The translations under genes were made by a program, and so were the position numbers. From positions 1,430,001 to 1,494,000 of the forward strand of contig BSBK01002080.1 in NCBI GenBank assembly GCA_027943335.1: a DNA stretch of 64,000 bases. The letters are read 5' to 3'. Origin of the DNA: Chamaecyparis obtusa (Eukaryota; Streptophyta; Pinopsida; Cupressales; Cupressaceae). The stretch's first letter is position 1; each line of letters begins with the position of its first letter. Below the pieces are notes generated by a model. It worked only from the letters and a program-made list of their open reading frames with translations. It did no database searches and was not told the origin of the DNA. Shown here one piece after another: positions 47,273 through 58,789 of this stretch.

Positions 47273-48432
47273 TATTAGAAAGTAAAGATCCCCAAGATAA
47301 CTAAGAGGGGGGGGATGAATCAGTTATCTAATAATTTAACCATTCAACTACTTTAAACAATATAATTAATGTACTAATCAACCATAGAAAGATAACCATA
47401 CACAATTGCACAATAACACAAGATATGTTGACTAGGGAACCTCTTGAAAAGAGTAAACCCTAGTGGGAATGATGCCCACAAAATGATGCACTAATATGAA
47501 AGTTTCTTGTTAAAGGATGGACCCTGTTAGGAGTCTTATGAAATACATTTAGTACATATAAATTCCTATTAGGAGATTTTGGATCCCTATTAAAAGATTC
47601 TAACCCGGTTAAGAGTTTATGGAAGACAAAAGGACCCACTGCCCAAACAGCTTCAAGGCAAGATCTTTGAACCCACTGTCCAAAAGTTCTTAGAATTATT
47701 CAATAGAATAATATGAAATATATTACCTCCTTCACATTGTGCCAAAACCGCACTCTCTGCTACACAAGATCACAATTCCAAATCTTTGTACTCACAAGTC
47801 TTCCTTCATCACTGAATTAGCTCTTTTCTTCACTTCATGCATATATTCACATCTCAACCTTCATAGTACATATTGCAACAAGTAAAACATTCTTTCTTAT
47901 ATACCAAACTCAAATAATTACAAATGAGTCGGTCCTCAATTGCAAAATAATAAATTCTACACGCTACACACAAAATTTCACATAAAATTGTCGGCTTCCA
48001 GATACTATAACTTTCTCCAAACATATCTTCAAATTTTGAACTATGAAAAACATCATCATTAATGAGTCTCCAACATCCCTTTAACTATGTAAAATTAGAT
48101 TCCATCCCAGCTAAGAGCTATCCTCCAATTTCTGAAAATCGCTTCACAGAAACACTGTCTAAACACTGCTTTCACCAAAATGCTCATAACTCTCATGAAT
48201 GAATGAATTTCTTTTTGTGCTATTAACCATAGCTTAATAACACACCAAAGAACATACCATCAACTCACAAAATCCAATCTACAATACAACATGTGCGCAA
48301 AACAAAATTGTACCTACTTTCCTACTGATATCTAAAATATCACTGTGCTGACATCAATGATAATGCAAATCATGAATGCAACAACAACTGCTACAGAATG
48401 ACTACCAAAATAATTTGCATTCATTCCTAACA
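47273..48432 (-). repeat. 3' LTR of element D
   Basis: 1160 bp; plus strand starts TATTAGAAAG (TG to TA) and ends ATTCCTAACA. TATA-like GGTATATAAGA on the minus strand at about 47898-47908. Next to it at 48433-48446 is the purine tract (minus strand AATGGGGGAGAT). Confidence 0.94.
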
Positions 48433-48786
48433 ATCTCCCCCATTGTCATTGATGGCAACATAGATGAAAAACATCTAATGTTCCAAAAATCTAATACTAC
48501 AACATCACTGCAAAATATCAAATTAAATCTTGCTTCATTTTCCTATTTAGCTCTCTCATACAATCCACAATGTTTTTCATGTATATCTCTCCCCCATTGA
48601 CATCAATGATAGAAATTCCATCACTAAGTCAACAACAACTTAATGTCAAAAGACACTTTTCAGAAAAATACAATAACAAGAGTCCTCATGACTCAGCTCA
48701 TAAACTCCCCCATAGAGGAAGTTCCAACATCCAATCCAGAAGAAACATAAGGCTCATATACCATTGGAAGGATGCAATCATCTGCA

Positions 48787-51003
48787 TCAATTCTCAAAAA
48801 TAGGTTGGGGCATAACCCCAAGCATACCTCTCAGATACACAAATGTATCCTTAGGTAAAGGTTTTGTAAATATATTTGCTATCTGTTCCTTTGTGCTTAT
48901 GTACTCCAATCTTACTTCTTTTTTGGCAACTTTCTCTCTTATAACATGATACTTGATCTCAATATGTTTAGTCTTAGAATGTAAAATAGGATTTTTTGAC
49001 ATACTCACTGTACTAGTGTTATCATAATGTATAACAACAGGCTCATCAAACTTTATTCCAATATCCTTCAACATCTACTTCATCCAAATAATCTGATTAT
49101 AATTATTTGCTGCTGCAACATATTCTGCTTCTGCTGTACTTTGTGAAGTATAATTCTTCTTCTTACTTAACCAAGAGACCAATTTTCTTCCAAAAAAAAA
49201 GGCTCCACCACTGGTGCTTTTCTTTTCATCAACACTACCTCCCCAATCTACATCAATATAGGCACATAAAGTAAAATCATTAGAATTCTCATACCATAAT
49301 CCATAATCCATTGTTCCTTTCAGATATCTCAGTATCCTCTTTACTACTGCATAATGTGATTCTCTAGGTTCTTCTTGAAATCTTGCTACAATCCCAACTA
49401 AATGTGCTATATCAAGTATTGTATGTTTCAAGTACTGCAATCCTCCAATCATAGATCTGTATTTTTTCTGCTCAACTATTGGTGTCTTATCTTTGCTAGA
49501 TAACTTATGTCCAATTACCATAGGTGTTCCAACAGGTTTAGAATCTTTCATTCCAAATCTTTTCAATAAGTCACTCAAATACTTAGTCTGACTTACAAAT
49601 ATACCTTCCTTGCTTTGTGTTATCTGTAATCCCAAAAAATATTTCATTTCTCCAATCATGCTCATCTCAAATTCAGTCTTCATTTCATCTGCAAGTTTGT
49701 CACTAGCTTCATCTTCTCCTCCAAAGATAATATCATCAACAAATATAACTATAACCAACAAACCATTCTCAATTTCTTTTGTGTATAAGTTACTATCTAT
49801 TGTTCCTTTTATCAATCCCAATTTCAATAAATACTTATCCAATCTTGCATACCAGGTTCTAGGTGCTTGTTTTAATCCATATAAAGCATTCTTTAACATA
49901 CATACCATATCTCCTTCTTGTGTCAAAGGAAAACCTTCAGGCTGCTCAATGTAGAATTCTTCTTCCAATTCACCATTCAAAAATGTTGATTTCACATCCA
50001 TATGATACACTTTGAATTTCTTGTAAGCTGCATATCCTATTTCCTCAAAGTTATCATTATCACTGTCACTTAAATGTCTTTCAATTCCTGCTTCAAGATC
50101 TTCATCATTTGCATAATAACATTCTTTAGATCTCCTAGGTTTAAAGTTGCTTCTATACTTCTTAACTCTTTTAGGACATTTAGATGCAAAATGACCATAT
50201 TCTTGACAAGTCCAACATTTAAACATTTTCTTACCATCTAGTTCTCTTTTTACAAGTAATGCAATACCTTCTTCAATCTTCTTATCTTCCTCAAATTTAG
50301 ATCTGCTACTACTGGCATAATCTCCATTCACACTAGTACTTGTAGGTCTAATGTTAAGAGCACTGAATGCTGTTTCCATTCTAGGTAGCTCTCTTGATAA
50401 TCTCAAGTTCATCTCTGCTGTTTCTAATCTTCCAAGAAGAGTCTCTCTTGAAAATTTTGATGTACAAGGTATCACTTGTTCAATCATCTGTGTTGTCTGC
50501 TTGAATACTGGTGTCAAAGTTCTTAGAATTTTCCATATCACTTCATTCTCTATCTTATCACCTCCACAAGACTTTATTCCTATTACAATCTCAGACATCC
50601 TACCAATATAACTTTTAATAGATTCATCTTCCATCATTCTGATATCTTCAAATGCACAAATCCAATTATGTAATCTAGCCTTCTTTGCATGTTCATCACC
50701 TTCAAAAGTAGAATGTAAAGCTTTCCAAATTGCATGAGATGTTTTCAAACATCTTACCTGACTATATTCATTCTCTGGTAGTGCTGACAAAAGTGCTTCT
50801 CTTGCAAGTATGTTACACATGAATAGATCTAGTTCATCTTTAGTTCCTGCCTCTAGATTGTCTTCCTCAATGATAGTCTTCTCATTCTTTGTAATCAACC
50901 AATAACTTGGTCCTAAACATAATAGATGAGTCTTCATCTTTTCTTTCCAGTTGTCAAAATTTACTCCATCAAACTTAGGGCTTTCTTTTCTGAAATTCGC
51001 CAT
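48787..51003 (-). pseudogene. Gag-RT-RNase H fusion of copia element D
   Basis: Start chosen at 51003 (MANFRKESPKFDGVNFDNWK), though the frame opens 11 codons earlier. Gag contains KALHSTFEGDEHAKKARLHN and a zinc knuckle CWTCQEYGHFASKC. After DNDNFEEIGYAA the sequence jumps into RT at YKKFKVYHMDVKSTFLNGEL, then VIFVDDIIFG (RT active site), KYFLGLQITQSKEG, GTPMVIGHKLSSKDK, and copia RNase H with DVDWGGSVDEKKSTSGG and STAEAEYVAAA. One TAG at 49075-49077 (after IIWMK) precedes the last part, which ends FTKPLPKDTFVYLRGMLG. The protein would lack protease and integrase. 48447-48786 is 3' untranslated, with two more CTCCCCCAT phrases. Confidence 0.92.
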
Positions 51004-51045
51004 GGATCTCCTTAAGTTGTTAAACTTTTCTTTCAAGGACCTACT

Positions 51046-51057
51046 GCTCTGATACCA
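51046..51057 (-). promoter_or_regulatory. Primer binding site of element D
   Basis: Minus-strand TGGTATCAGAGC, two bases inside the 5' LTR; complement of initiator tRNA-Met. Confidence 0.93.
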
Positions 51058-51059
51058 AT

Positions 51060-52219
51060 TGTTAGAAAGTAAAGATCCCCAAGATAACTAAGAGGGGGCG
51101 GTGAATCAGTTATCTGATAATTTAACCATTCAACTACTTTAAATAATATAATTAATGTACTAATCAACCATAGGAAGATAACCATACACAATTGCACAAC
51201 AACACAAGATATGTTGACTAGGGAACCTCTTGAAAAGAGTAAACCCCGGTGGGAATGATGCCCACAAAATGATGCACTAATATGAAAGTTCCTTGTTAGA
51301 GGATGGACCCTATTAGGAGTCTTATGAAATACATTCAGTACATATAAATCCCTGTTAGGATATTTTGAATCCCTGTTAAAAGATTCTAACCCGATTAAGA
51401 GTTTATGGAAGACAGAAGGACCCACTACCCAAATAGCTTCAAGGCAAGATCTCTAAACCCACTGTCCAAAAGATCTTAGAATTATTCAATAGAATAATAT
51501 GAAATATATTACCTCCTTCACACTATGCCAAAACTACACTCTCTGCTACACAAGATCACAATTCTAGATCTTTGTACTCACAAGTCTTCCTTCATCACTG
51601 AATTAGCTCTTTTCTTCACTTCATGCATTTATTCACATCTCAACCTTCACAGTACATATTGCAACAAGGAAAATATTGCTTCTTATATACCAAACTCAAA
51701 TAATTACAAATGAGTCGGTCCTCAATTGCAAAATAATAAATTCTACACGCTACACACAAAATTTCACATAAAACTGTTGGCTTCCAGATACTGTAAATTT
51801 CTCCAAACATATCTTTGAAGTTTTCACTATGAACCACATCATCATTAATGAGTCTCCAACATCCCTTTAACTATGCAAAATTAGATTCCATCCCAGCTAA
51901 CAGATATCCTCTGATTTCTGAAAATTGCTTCACAGAAACATTATCTAAACACTACTTTCACCAAAATGCTCATAACTCTCATGAATGAATGAATTTATTT
52001 TTGCATTGTTAACCATAGGTTAATAACACACCAAAGAACATACCATCAACTGTGCAAAAGCCAATCTACAATACAACATGTGTGCAAAACAAAACTGTAC
52101 CTACTTTCTTGCTAATATCCAGAATATCACTGTGTTGACATCAATGGCAATCCAAGTCATGAATGCAACAACAACTGCTATAGAATGATTGCCAAAATAC
52201 TTTTCATTCATTCCTAACA
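51060..52219 (-). repeat. 5' LTR of element D
   Basis: 1160 bp with intact TGTTAG and CTAACA ends; a TATA-like element (minus GGTATATAAGA) near 51682-51692. Differs from the other LTR by scattered substitutions. Confidence 0.94.
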
Positions 52220-52224
52220 CTCTT

Positions 52225-52598
52225 GTCTTTATTATATGTGAAATGATTAAAATCATTGTAATTAGAAACATAAATTAATACCAGTCGTTTTACTTTTATT
52301 TACATTTACAGTTGTTTTACCCAGTGATGGAGAGTCAATGAATAATAGGTTGTTATTTAGTACTTTCTCACTATTATCTATTGTAAGATCTAGTATTGAG
52401 TAAGGGATAGAGTTGTATCTATTGGATCAGGTGTACCCGCATTGGTTTTGCAGAGCCAGAAGTGAAGAGGGTAGTCTTGTCCCTATAGTTGGTCCAGTTA
52501 CCTATAGATTTCTCACATTTGGAACTAACCCCTCCTTAATATTAGTCATAGTTATATTGGTATCTCATGGAGTGTAAAATCCTATCCAGGAACCAACA
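52225..52598 (+). repeat. 5' LTR of element B, 3' terminal segment
   Basis: Continues B's LTR after element D and ends AACCAACA at 52598. Matches 62095-62443, where the last part is shortened. Confidence 0.9.
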
Positions 52599-52601
52599 AG
52601 A

Positions 52602-52619
52602 TGGTGACTCTACTGGGGA
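52602..52619 (+). promoter_or_regulatory. Primer binding site of element B, with a nearby second copy
   Basis: TGGTGACTCTACTGGGGA, three bases after the LTR; same type as E's site. A near copy TGGTGACTCTATTGGGGA sits about 120 bases downstream, preceded by a similar CCAATAAGA context. The leader from here to 52970 is otherwise non-coding. Confidence 0.85.
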
Positions 52620-52970
52620 GAATATAAAAAAGAAATAAATTTGTTGAGAATCTCTAGTTATATTACAAATTTCCAATATCTTATTACCCAGATTGATTTG
52701 GCCCATCCGAGTCACCAATAAGATGGTGACTCTATTGGGGATTTGTTGAGTAAATGTATTACAAATAATGTAGGTACAAGTTGAGCTGGACTCCTGGCCT
52801 ACTTATTTTTAAAAACCAGTGGGTTACTATTGACCAATAGAGTTATTCCTATTCCTAAATTGGCCTATCTCTCCCATTGCCTGAGATTATAAAATTATCC
52901 CATTTTCTTTGGGTGGTGACTCTAACAATATCTCTGTAACTAGTGCCCAATAAGGTGTTACTATGTCACA

Positions 52971-55199
52971 ATGAGTTTCAAAATTACAAGGTCCTGGAGG
53001 AAGGAACATCCAAAAGAAACTTTGGAAGGTGAGCTTCCAGCTACATCTAGACGAGGTCAAATTAGAAGAGAAAAGAGTACTAATGACATGTCTTTTACTT
53101 GGAAGCAAAAAGGAAACTCAAGACAACAAAGCCTTGCTCCTCCAAGTCAGGAGGGAAATGCCTCAGAATATGAAGAGGTAGTTGATCTAGGTCTAAATTA
53201 GTATGTGGATTATTATTCCCCTAAAGAAAGAGAGGGTGAAAAGTTTCCCCATAATAGGAAAATAATCCCTAACAAATAGTATGGAGGGGAGAGGAGATCT
53301 ACAAGTAAGAGTAGAAGTAGACAAGATTTTGTCCCTCCTTTCACCCTTTATTCATCATTACTCCAAGGCCTTCATGAATCTCAGGATCAATAGGAGTCTC
53401 AAACATAGCAAGTTGAATCTGAAACAACCTTGCCTGATTGTGAGGAAATTATTGAAGAAGTATATGAATTAGAAAGAAGAATTCATGAACAAGCAACTAT
53501 TAGGCAGAAGAGGGAAAATAAAAAGGAAGAAAAAATTAGACATGCTATGATAAGGGCCAACCAATTGAGAAGACAACTATTGGATTTAGAAGCTATAAAT
53601 TATGTTCCCATACCCGAACAAACAAATGAACAGCCCATTGTCCAACAAGTGTTTGAAACAAGGAATCCTAGGGATAAAGGAAAGTAGAAAGCAGTGGGCA
53701 TTTCAATTAATGAGCCTGTAGGCCCTAATTTTCCCATAGATCTAGCTTTAAAGTTAGGAGCCGACCTTGAGAATGCTAAGAGGGAATAGGAATTGCTAGC
53801 CAAAGAATTGGAAAAAGTAGAATTAGAAGCTTCAGCACTAAAAATGAGAAAGAAGATAGACTTTCTTAGACGGTCCGTAGGACCCACTAACTTTGCTAAT
53901 TCTACTATGACACAAGGAGGAAATGTTGCAAATATGGGTAATCAGACAATGAGTGTTCCACCACTAGGAAGGCTTAGGATTTCTGCCATGACAAACACTA
54001 ATGCATCTACATCCCAGGGTGCTGGTATTTTCAATACAGGGCTTATTCATGAAAGGTGTAAACAGTTGCTTTTTATAGGCATCTCTAGATATTCTAACCC
54101 CATCCCTGAAGAAATTATGAAGAAACTTCCCAAATTCACTGGAATTAATGTTTTCACTTGTGAGGAGCACCTGAAAAAGTTTATTGATGTGATTGATGAT
54201 TACAATCTTGTACCAGATGATGTTATAATGAAATTATTTGTATAATCCCTAACTGAAGATTCAAGAGATTGGTTTAGAGCTCTACCACGTGGTAGCATTG
54301 GCTCATGGGATCAGCTTAGGCATTTTTTCAAGGAATAGTATGGGGATAAAACACATGAGGGTTTTATGTTAAATGAATTTAATAACATCAAGAAAAATTT
54401 CAATGAGGATGTTGTTGAATTTAATGTCAGATTTCAAAAGGCTATGCATAAACTCTTGCAGGTCATTAGATTGGATGATAGAGTATGTCTTGTCACCTAT
54501 TTAAATGTCTTTGATTCCAAAATGGGCTACCTTTTGAGAGATAAGAACCCAAGGAGTCTTGTTGAGGTATATAAGCTAGCTGTAAACATAGAGAATAACC
54601 GTAGGATTTCAGGAAAATTGGGAAGAGAAGATAACAAATCACAATTGTTGAACAGAAAAGATCCAAGGAAACTTATGAGTGTAAAACCAATAGATGATGA
54701 TAGATTAAAGAAAATCTTGAAGGCAATAAATGATTTAAAGCCTAGTGAAAATAGAAATAACAAGGTAGCAAGAGGTGATAAACCTGCCTTTAATAATTTC
54801 AACAAATTGCCAAGAATGCAAAACTATCCATATAACACTCAATGGAAGGATGGGAAACCTATTCCCCTAGAGAGGAAGGATAAATCAGATGATAGAACCC
54901 CTGATACATTGCAAAGAAATTCAATAAATGTGGTTGAAGATGTCCCATGGTGCATTGTTTGTCAATCACCACATGATCCTAATTATTTTGTCATATCCCA
55001 AAGTGTTTCTTCACAAGAGGAGCAAGAGTGTAATGAGGAACAACCTTATGATGACCAGGGATGTGGAATGACTTCCTCCCATGTTTGGGACAAAGTTGAC
55101 TCTTTTTAAGAAGATGAAAATTAGGATATCTTGAATTCTTAGACTAAAAATGAATGATACCATCAACAAGTCTTTTCAAACGAGGATAGTGAGCTTGAT
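52971..55199 (+). pseudogene. Gag of element B
   Basis: Opens MSFKITRSWRKEHPKETLEG. One frame with multiple stops, nearly all TAG. An N-terminal half with coiled-coil character (YELERRIHEQATIRQKRENK, then ELEKVELEASALKMRKKIDF) is followed by the capsid core: NVFTCEEHLKKFIDVIDDYN, RDWFRALPRGSIGSWDQL, FMLNEFNNIKKNFNEDVVEF, MGYLLRDKNPRSLVEVYKL. A possible partial zinc knuckle is WCIVCQSPHDPNYF. The long coiled-coil N-terminus distinguishes this Gag from those of H, G and C. Confidence 0.88.
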
Positions 55200-56205
55200 A
55201 ATATTCAGTGTAATGTTTTGAAGGGTGAAAAGATAGTTGTTTTGAGAAGACCATCTAATGAGGAGATTACCTTGATAATAGCTGATATGGTTACTCAAGC
55301 TAAAACAAGTTACAACTTGAGAAATAGAGTAGTTGGTAATCCAAATCAGAAGCCCACTAGTATTTTCATCAAGAAGATAGACAAAGATGTAAAGAAATCC
55401 CAAGGCAAGCTAAAGGATGTTGATGCTACTGATAAGGTCAAAATAAAGAAAAATACTAAACCTAACATGCTCTATAAGGTAAATTCTAAACCCACAATTA
55501 AAATTGTTCCAACTTTACAGAAGGAGGATAGAGCCCGAAGTGAAGAACCTGTAAATATATCCATCCAGAATGTTGATAAAGAAGTTGCAAGTATTAACCA
55601 AGATGGGTTTGATTCAAAATATGTCCCAATTAACATGAGCAAGCTATTGTCACAAATCACTTTCAAAGTTCCCTTACTGGAAATGATGAGAATAGTAAAG
55701 CATAAGGAAAAGGCCCTAAATTGCGTAAATGGTGTGGTATCCATAGACTCCCAATTTACAAAAAGGGTTGAGAAACAAGTAGCAACTGTGAATGATGAAA
55801 ATGAAAATTGTAATGAGGAGATTGTTTCCAAAATTCCCCAAATCTATTTGGATACAAATGTTTTTAGTACTACAGTAGGAACAGTTGATCCTTTCTTTTT
55901 GACTTTGCAAATAAATGGAAAGTTGCTAAAAAATTGTATGATTGATTCAGGCGCATCAAACACTGTTATGCCTACTAAGGCTATGAATTCATTAGGGCTA
56001 AAAGTGGATACTCCCCATGGAAGGTGTCAAGCAATGGATTCAAGGGATGTACCAGTTGTGGGTACTATTAGGGCTTTACCTTATAGACTGGCAGCATACC
56101 CTAGCAAACAATTGACCATGAGCATCTTGGTAGAGGATATTCCTCCCCAATATGGGATATTACTACCAAGGAAGTGGAGTGCTTCTATGGGAGGCAATAT
56201 ATAGT
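55200..56205 (+). pseudogene. Gag-pol linker and aspartic protease of element B
   Basis: Open from 55218 to 56204 in the same frame as Gag. A Lys-rich linker leads to the retropepsin: NGKLLKNCMIDSGASNTVMP with an intact Asp-Ser-Gly, HGRCQAMDSRDVPVVG, LPYRLAAYPSKQLTMSILV and DIPPQYGILLPRKW. Ends at TAG 56202-56204, after which the frame goes on to the aRNase H. Confidence 0.88.
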
Positions 56206-56279
56206 GTGACTTATCGTTTGATACTTTTAACTTTTAAGGACAGAATATTAAGATATCCAGGGAACTCAAAACTCCACAT

Positions 56280-56890
56280 ATGATTGAAGAAGAAGAAGAC
56301 ACCATGAATTGTTTTCTTGATACTAACATAAATGTTTTCAAAGTCCAAGATAAGGAGGTGGAGGAGGATGTTGAAAATACACATAAATCAGATAGCCAAG
56401 AGGGATGGATTGACCTCGATAGTTTTTGGATGATGTATTTTGATGGTGCCAATTCAAAAGAGGGGTCTGGAGCTGGAATATTGCTCATATCTCCAAATGG
56501 TAAAACTTTCAAATTCTCCTTTCCTTTGTTATTCTCATGCAAAAATAATGTTGCAGAATGTGAGGCTCTATTGATAGGTCTAAGGTTGGCATCAAGGCAT
56601 GGTATAAAGTGTTTAAAAGTAGTGGGAAATTCTGAATTAGTTGTCTCCTAAATCAGATCAAAATATGCTTCAAAGAATCAGAAATTAAAGCAATATAGAA
56701 ATGCAGTATGGGATGAAATTGAAAGCTTCGGTTCTTTTAACATTTGTTGGATGGAAAGAATTCAAAATAGAATGGAAGACTTATTAGCTAATGTGGCTCT
56801 TAGACCAGAAGACATTACATTTGCAGATATATCAAATACAGAGGTACAAGCCAGGCCTTCCATCCCTGATAATCTAGAAAATTGGTAGGT
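56280..56890 (+). pseudogene. aRNase H (plant/archaeal type) of element B, located before RT
   Basis: MMYFDGANSKEGSGAGILL holds the first Asp, VAECEALLIGLRLASRHGIK the Glu, and VVGNSELVVS the second acidic position, here Asn where E keeps Asp (one G-to-A step). The last acidic site is in RMEDLLANVALRPED. Stops at TAA after ELVVS and TAG after NLENW. In frame with protease upstream and RT downstream, so it was part of the same polyprotein. Confidence 0.83.
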
Positions 56891-57023
56891 TTTCTCTGAT
56901 GACCAAGACATATTAAGATTTCTCCAATGTGAATCTCATTTTGGTGACAAGGAAATGGATTTTAGTGCTTATGTTGATACAGTGAATGGTAAAGATGTTG
57001 TTTTTGGGAAAGAAGTTTTGTAG

Positions 57024-58080
57024 TTGAAATCAAATACAATTCCCAAAGGATTGGTTACTCTTGAAAGAGCGTTTAACAATAAAGACAAATCCTTTTCTAT
57101 CAGCACTAACAAAATAAATGATCTTGAAGAAATAAATTTGGGCACGAAAATAGTACCCAAGAAGGTTTACATAGGTAAATGTTTGTCCCCTAGAACTAGA
57201 AAAATTTTGATTGATCTTCTTAGAAAGTTTAGACATGTTTTTGCTTGGTCTTATGAGGATCTCAAGGCTTATAGAGAAGACCTTTTTCAACATGAAATTC
57301 CATTGAAAGAAGGTACAAAACCTTTTAGACAAAAATTGAGACTTGTTAACCCTACCTTGGCACCTAAAATGCAAGGAGAACTTAAGAAGATGATAGATGC
57401 TAGAATAATCAAGCCTATTAGACATTCTACTTGGGTTTCAAATTTGGTTTGATTTTATTTGATTAGACATTAGGCTTTGTGTTGATTTTAGAAACCTAAA
57501 TATAAATTCTCTAAAAGATAATTATGGATTACCTAATATGGAGAATATGTTACAAAAGGTCACTAGTTCAGAGTTGATGTCCATGATGGATGGTTTCTTT
57601 GGATACAATTGGGTTATAGTTAAAGAGTTAGAGTAGTTCAAAACTGCATTCACAACCCCATGGGGGACATATGTTTATGTAAGGATGCCTTTTGGATTGA
57701 CTAATTCTAGTGCCACTTTCCAAAGGGCCATGGATGTAGCCTTTGCAAATTTTTTTTGATAGGTTCATGGTGGTATATCAGGATGACCTTATAGCATTTT
57801 TAGCCAAAGAGGAACAACATTGCCAACATTTGGAAAGGATTTTCCTTAGAGCATTAGAGTATGGGGTTTCTCTGAACCCAAAGAAATGTGTTTTTGGTGT
57901 AGTAGAAGGAAAGCTTTTGGGACATATCGTTTCAAAGGATGGAGTAAGAATAGACCCTGAAAGGGTGGAAGCTATTGATAAGTTATCTCTACCAAGGAAT
58001 GTCAAAGGAATTTAGTCCTTTTTGTGACGGGCAAATTTCTTGAGGAGATTTATTACAAATTTTGCAGAAATTAGCATTCC
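57024..58080 (+). pseudogene. Reverse transcriptase of element B
   Basis: Starts with LSPRTRKILIDLLRKFRHVF and YREDLFQHEIPLKEGTKPFR. At about 57450 a deletion/replacement removes the PIRKKNG block seen in E and shifts the frame; the palm resumes with [38 protein letters not shown]. An extra T in a T-run near 57752 shifts the frame again, before VVYQDDLIAFL (YQDD active site). Then LNPKKCVFGV and LPRNVKGI, with TAG and TGA just after. Confidence 0.9.
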
Positions 58081-58700
58081 CATATCAAGGATGTTGAAGA
58101 AAGGAGCCAAATTTGAATGGAATACTGAAGCATTGTAGGCCTTTAATGACATTAAAAGGGCTATTAAGCATGCCCCTATTTTGAAAACACCAGATTATAG
58201 CAAACCTTTGTAGATTTTCTCCTTTGCATCTGCCCATACTGTTGCAGTAGTACTACTACAGAAAGATGTTGATGGTTTTGAACAACCTATTTCCTTTTTT
58301 AGTACAACCTTACAAGTAGCAGAATTAAATTTTGACATCATTGAAAAACAAGCTTATGCATTGGTAAAAGCTATCAAAGCATTTAGGTGTTATCTGGTTG
58401 GAGCCACAGTGGTTGCCTATGTTCCAAGTGCTACAGTCAAGGATATATTGGTCCAGCAAGAAGTTTTCGGAAGAAGATGTAGATGGATCAATAGAATTCA
58501 AGAGTTTAACATTCACATTCATATTACCAAGTTGGTAAGTGGGTTGGGCCTAGCAAAGTTGATGGCTCAAAGAAATTTAGTTGCAAATCAAATAAACATG
58601 TTGGAGGAAGATCAAAGACCTTTTGTTTGCAATATGGATTGTTGTGAGTGGTATAAGGATATTGTTAAATACTTGCAGAAGATGATTTTATCCCTTGAGT
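58081..58700 (+). pseudogene. Gypsy RNase H (degenerate active site) of element B
   Basis: Includes APILKTPDYSKPL, FSFASAHTVAVVLLQKD, the Glu in FDIIEKQAYALVKAIKAFRC, VVAYVPSATVKDILVQQEV and RCRWINRIQEFNIHIHITKL, LGLAKLMAQ. The three Asp positions of active gypsy RNase H are not Asp, and E shows the same replacements. The fold is probably kept as a connection-like domain while aRNase H supplies activity; this is inference from known Tat and vertebrate retrovirus cases. Confidence 0.82.
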
Positions 58701-58789
58701 TAGATGTTAACAAGAAAAGAACTATTAATCTTCATTCCATAAGATTTGCAATTATAAGTGGTGAGTTATGGTGGAGGAGTAATGAAGGT

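Larger units (their letters stand above)
47273..52219 (-). mobile_element. Element D: defective Ty1/copia retrotransposon in B's 5' LTR
   Basis: Two 1160-bp LTRs, a perfect target duplication ctctt (47268-47272 and 52220-52224), a primer site and a purine tract. The uninterrupted target is in B's 3' LTR at about 62090. The coding region fuses gag to RT in frame with protease, integrase and the start of RT missing. Equal LTR lengths and only one stop make it one of the youngest insertions. Confidence 0.96.

Noticed and set aside
53600..53887. 95-codon minus-strand ORF opposite B's gag
   Set aside because: Antisense of the coiled-coil part of Gag; no independent support.
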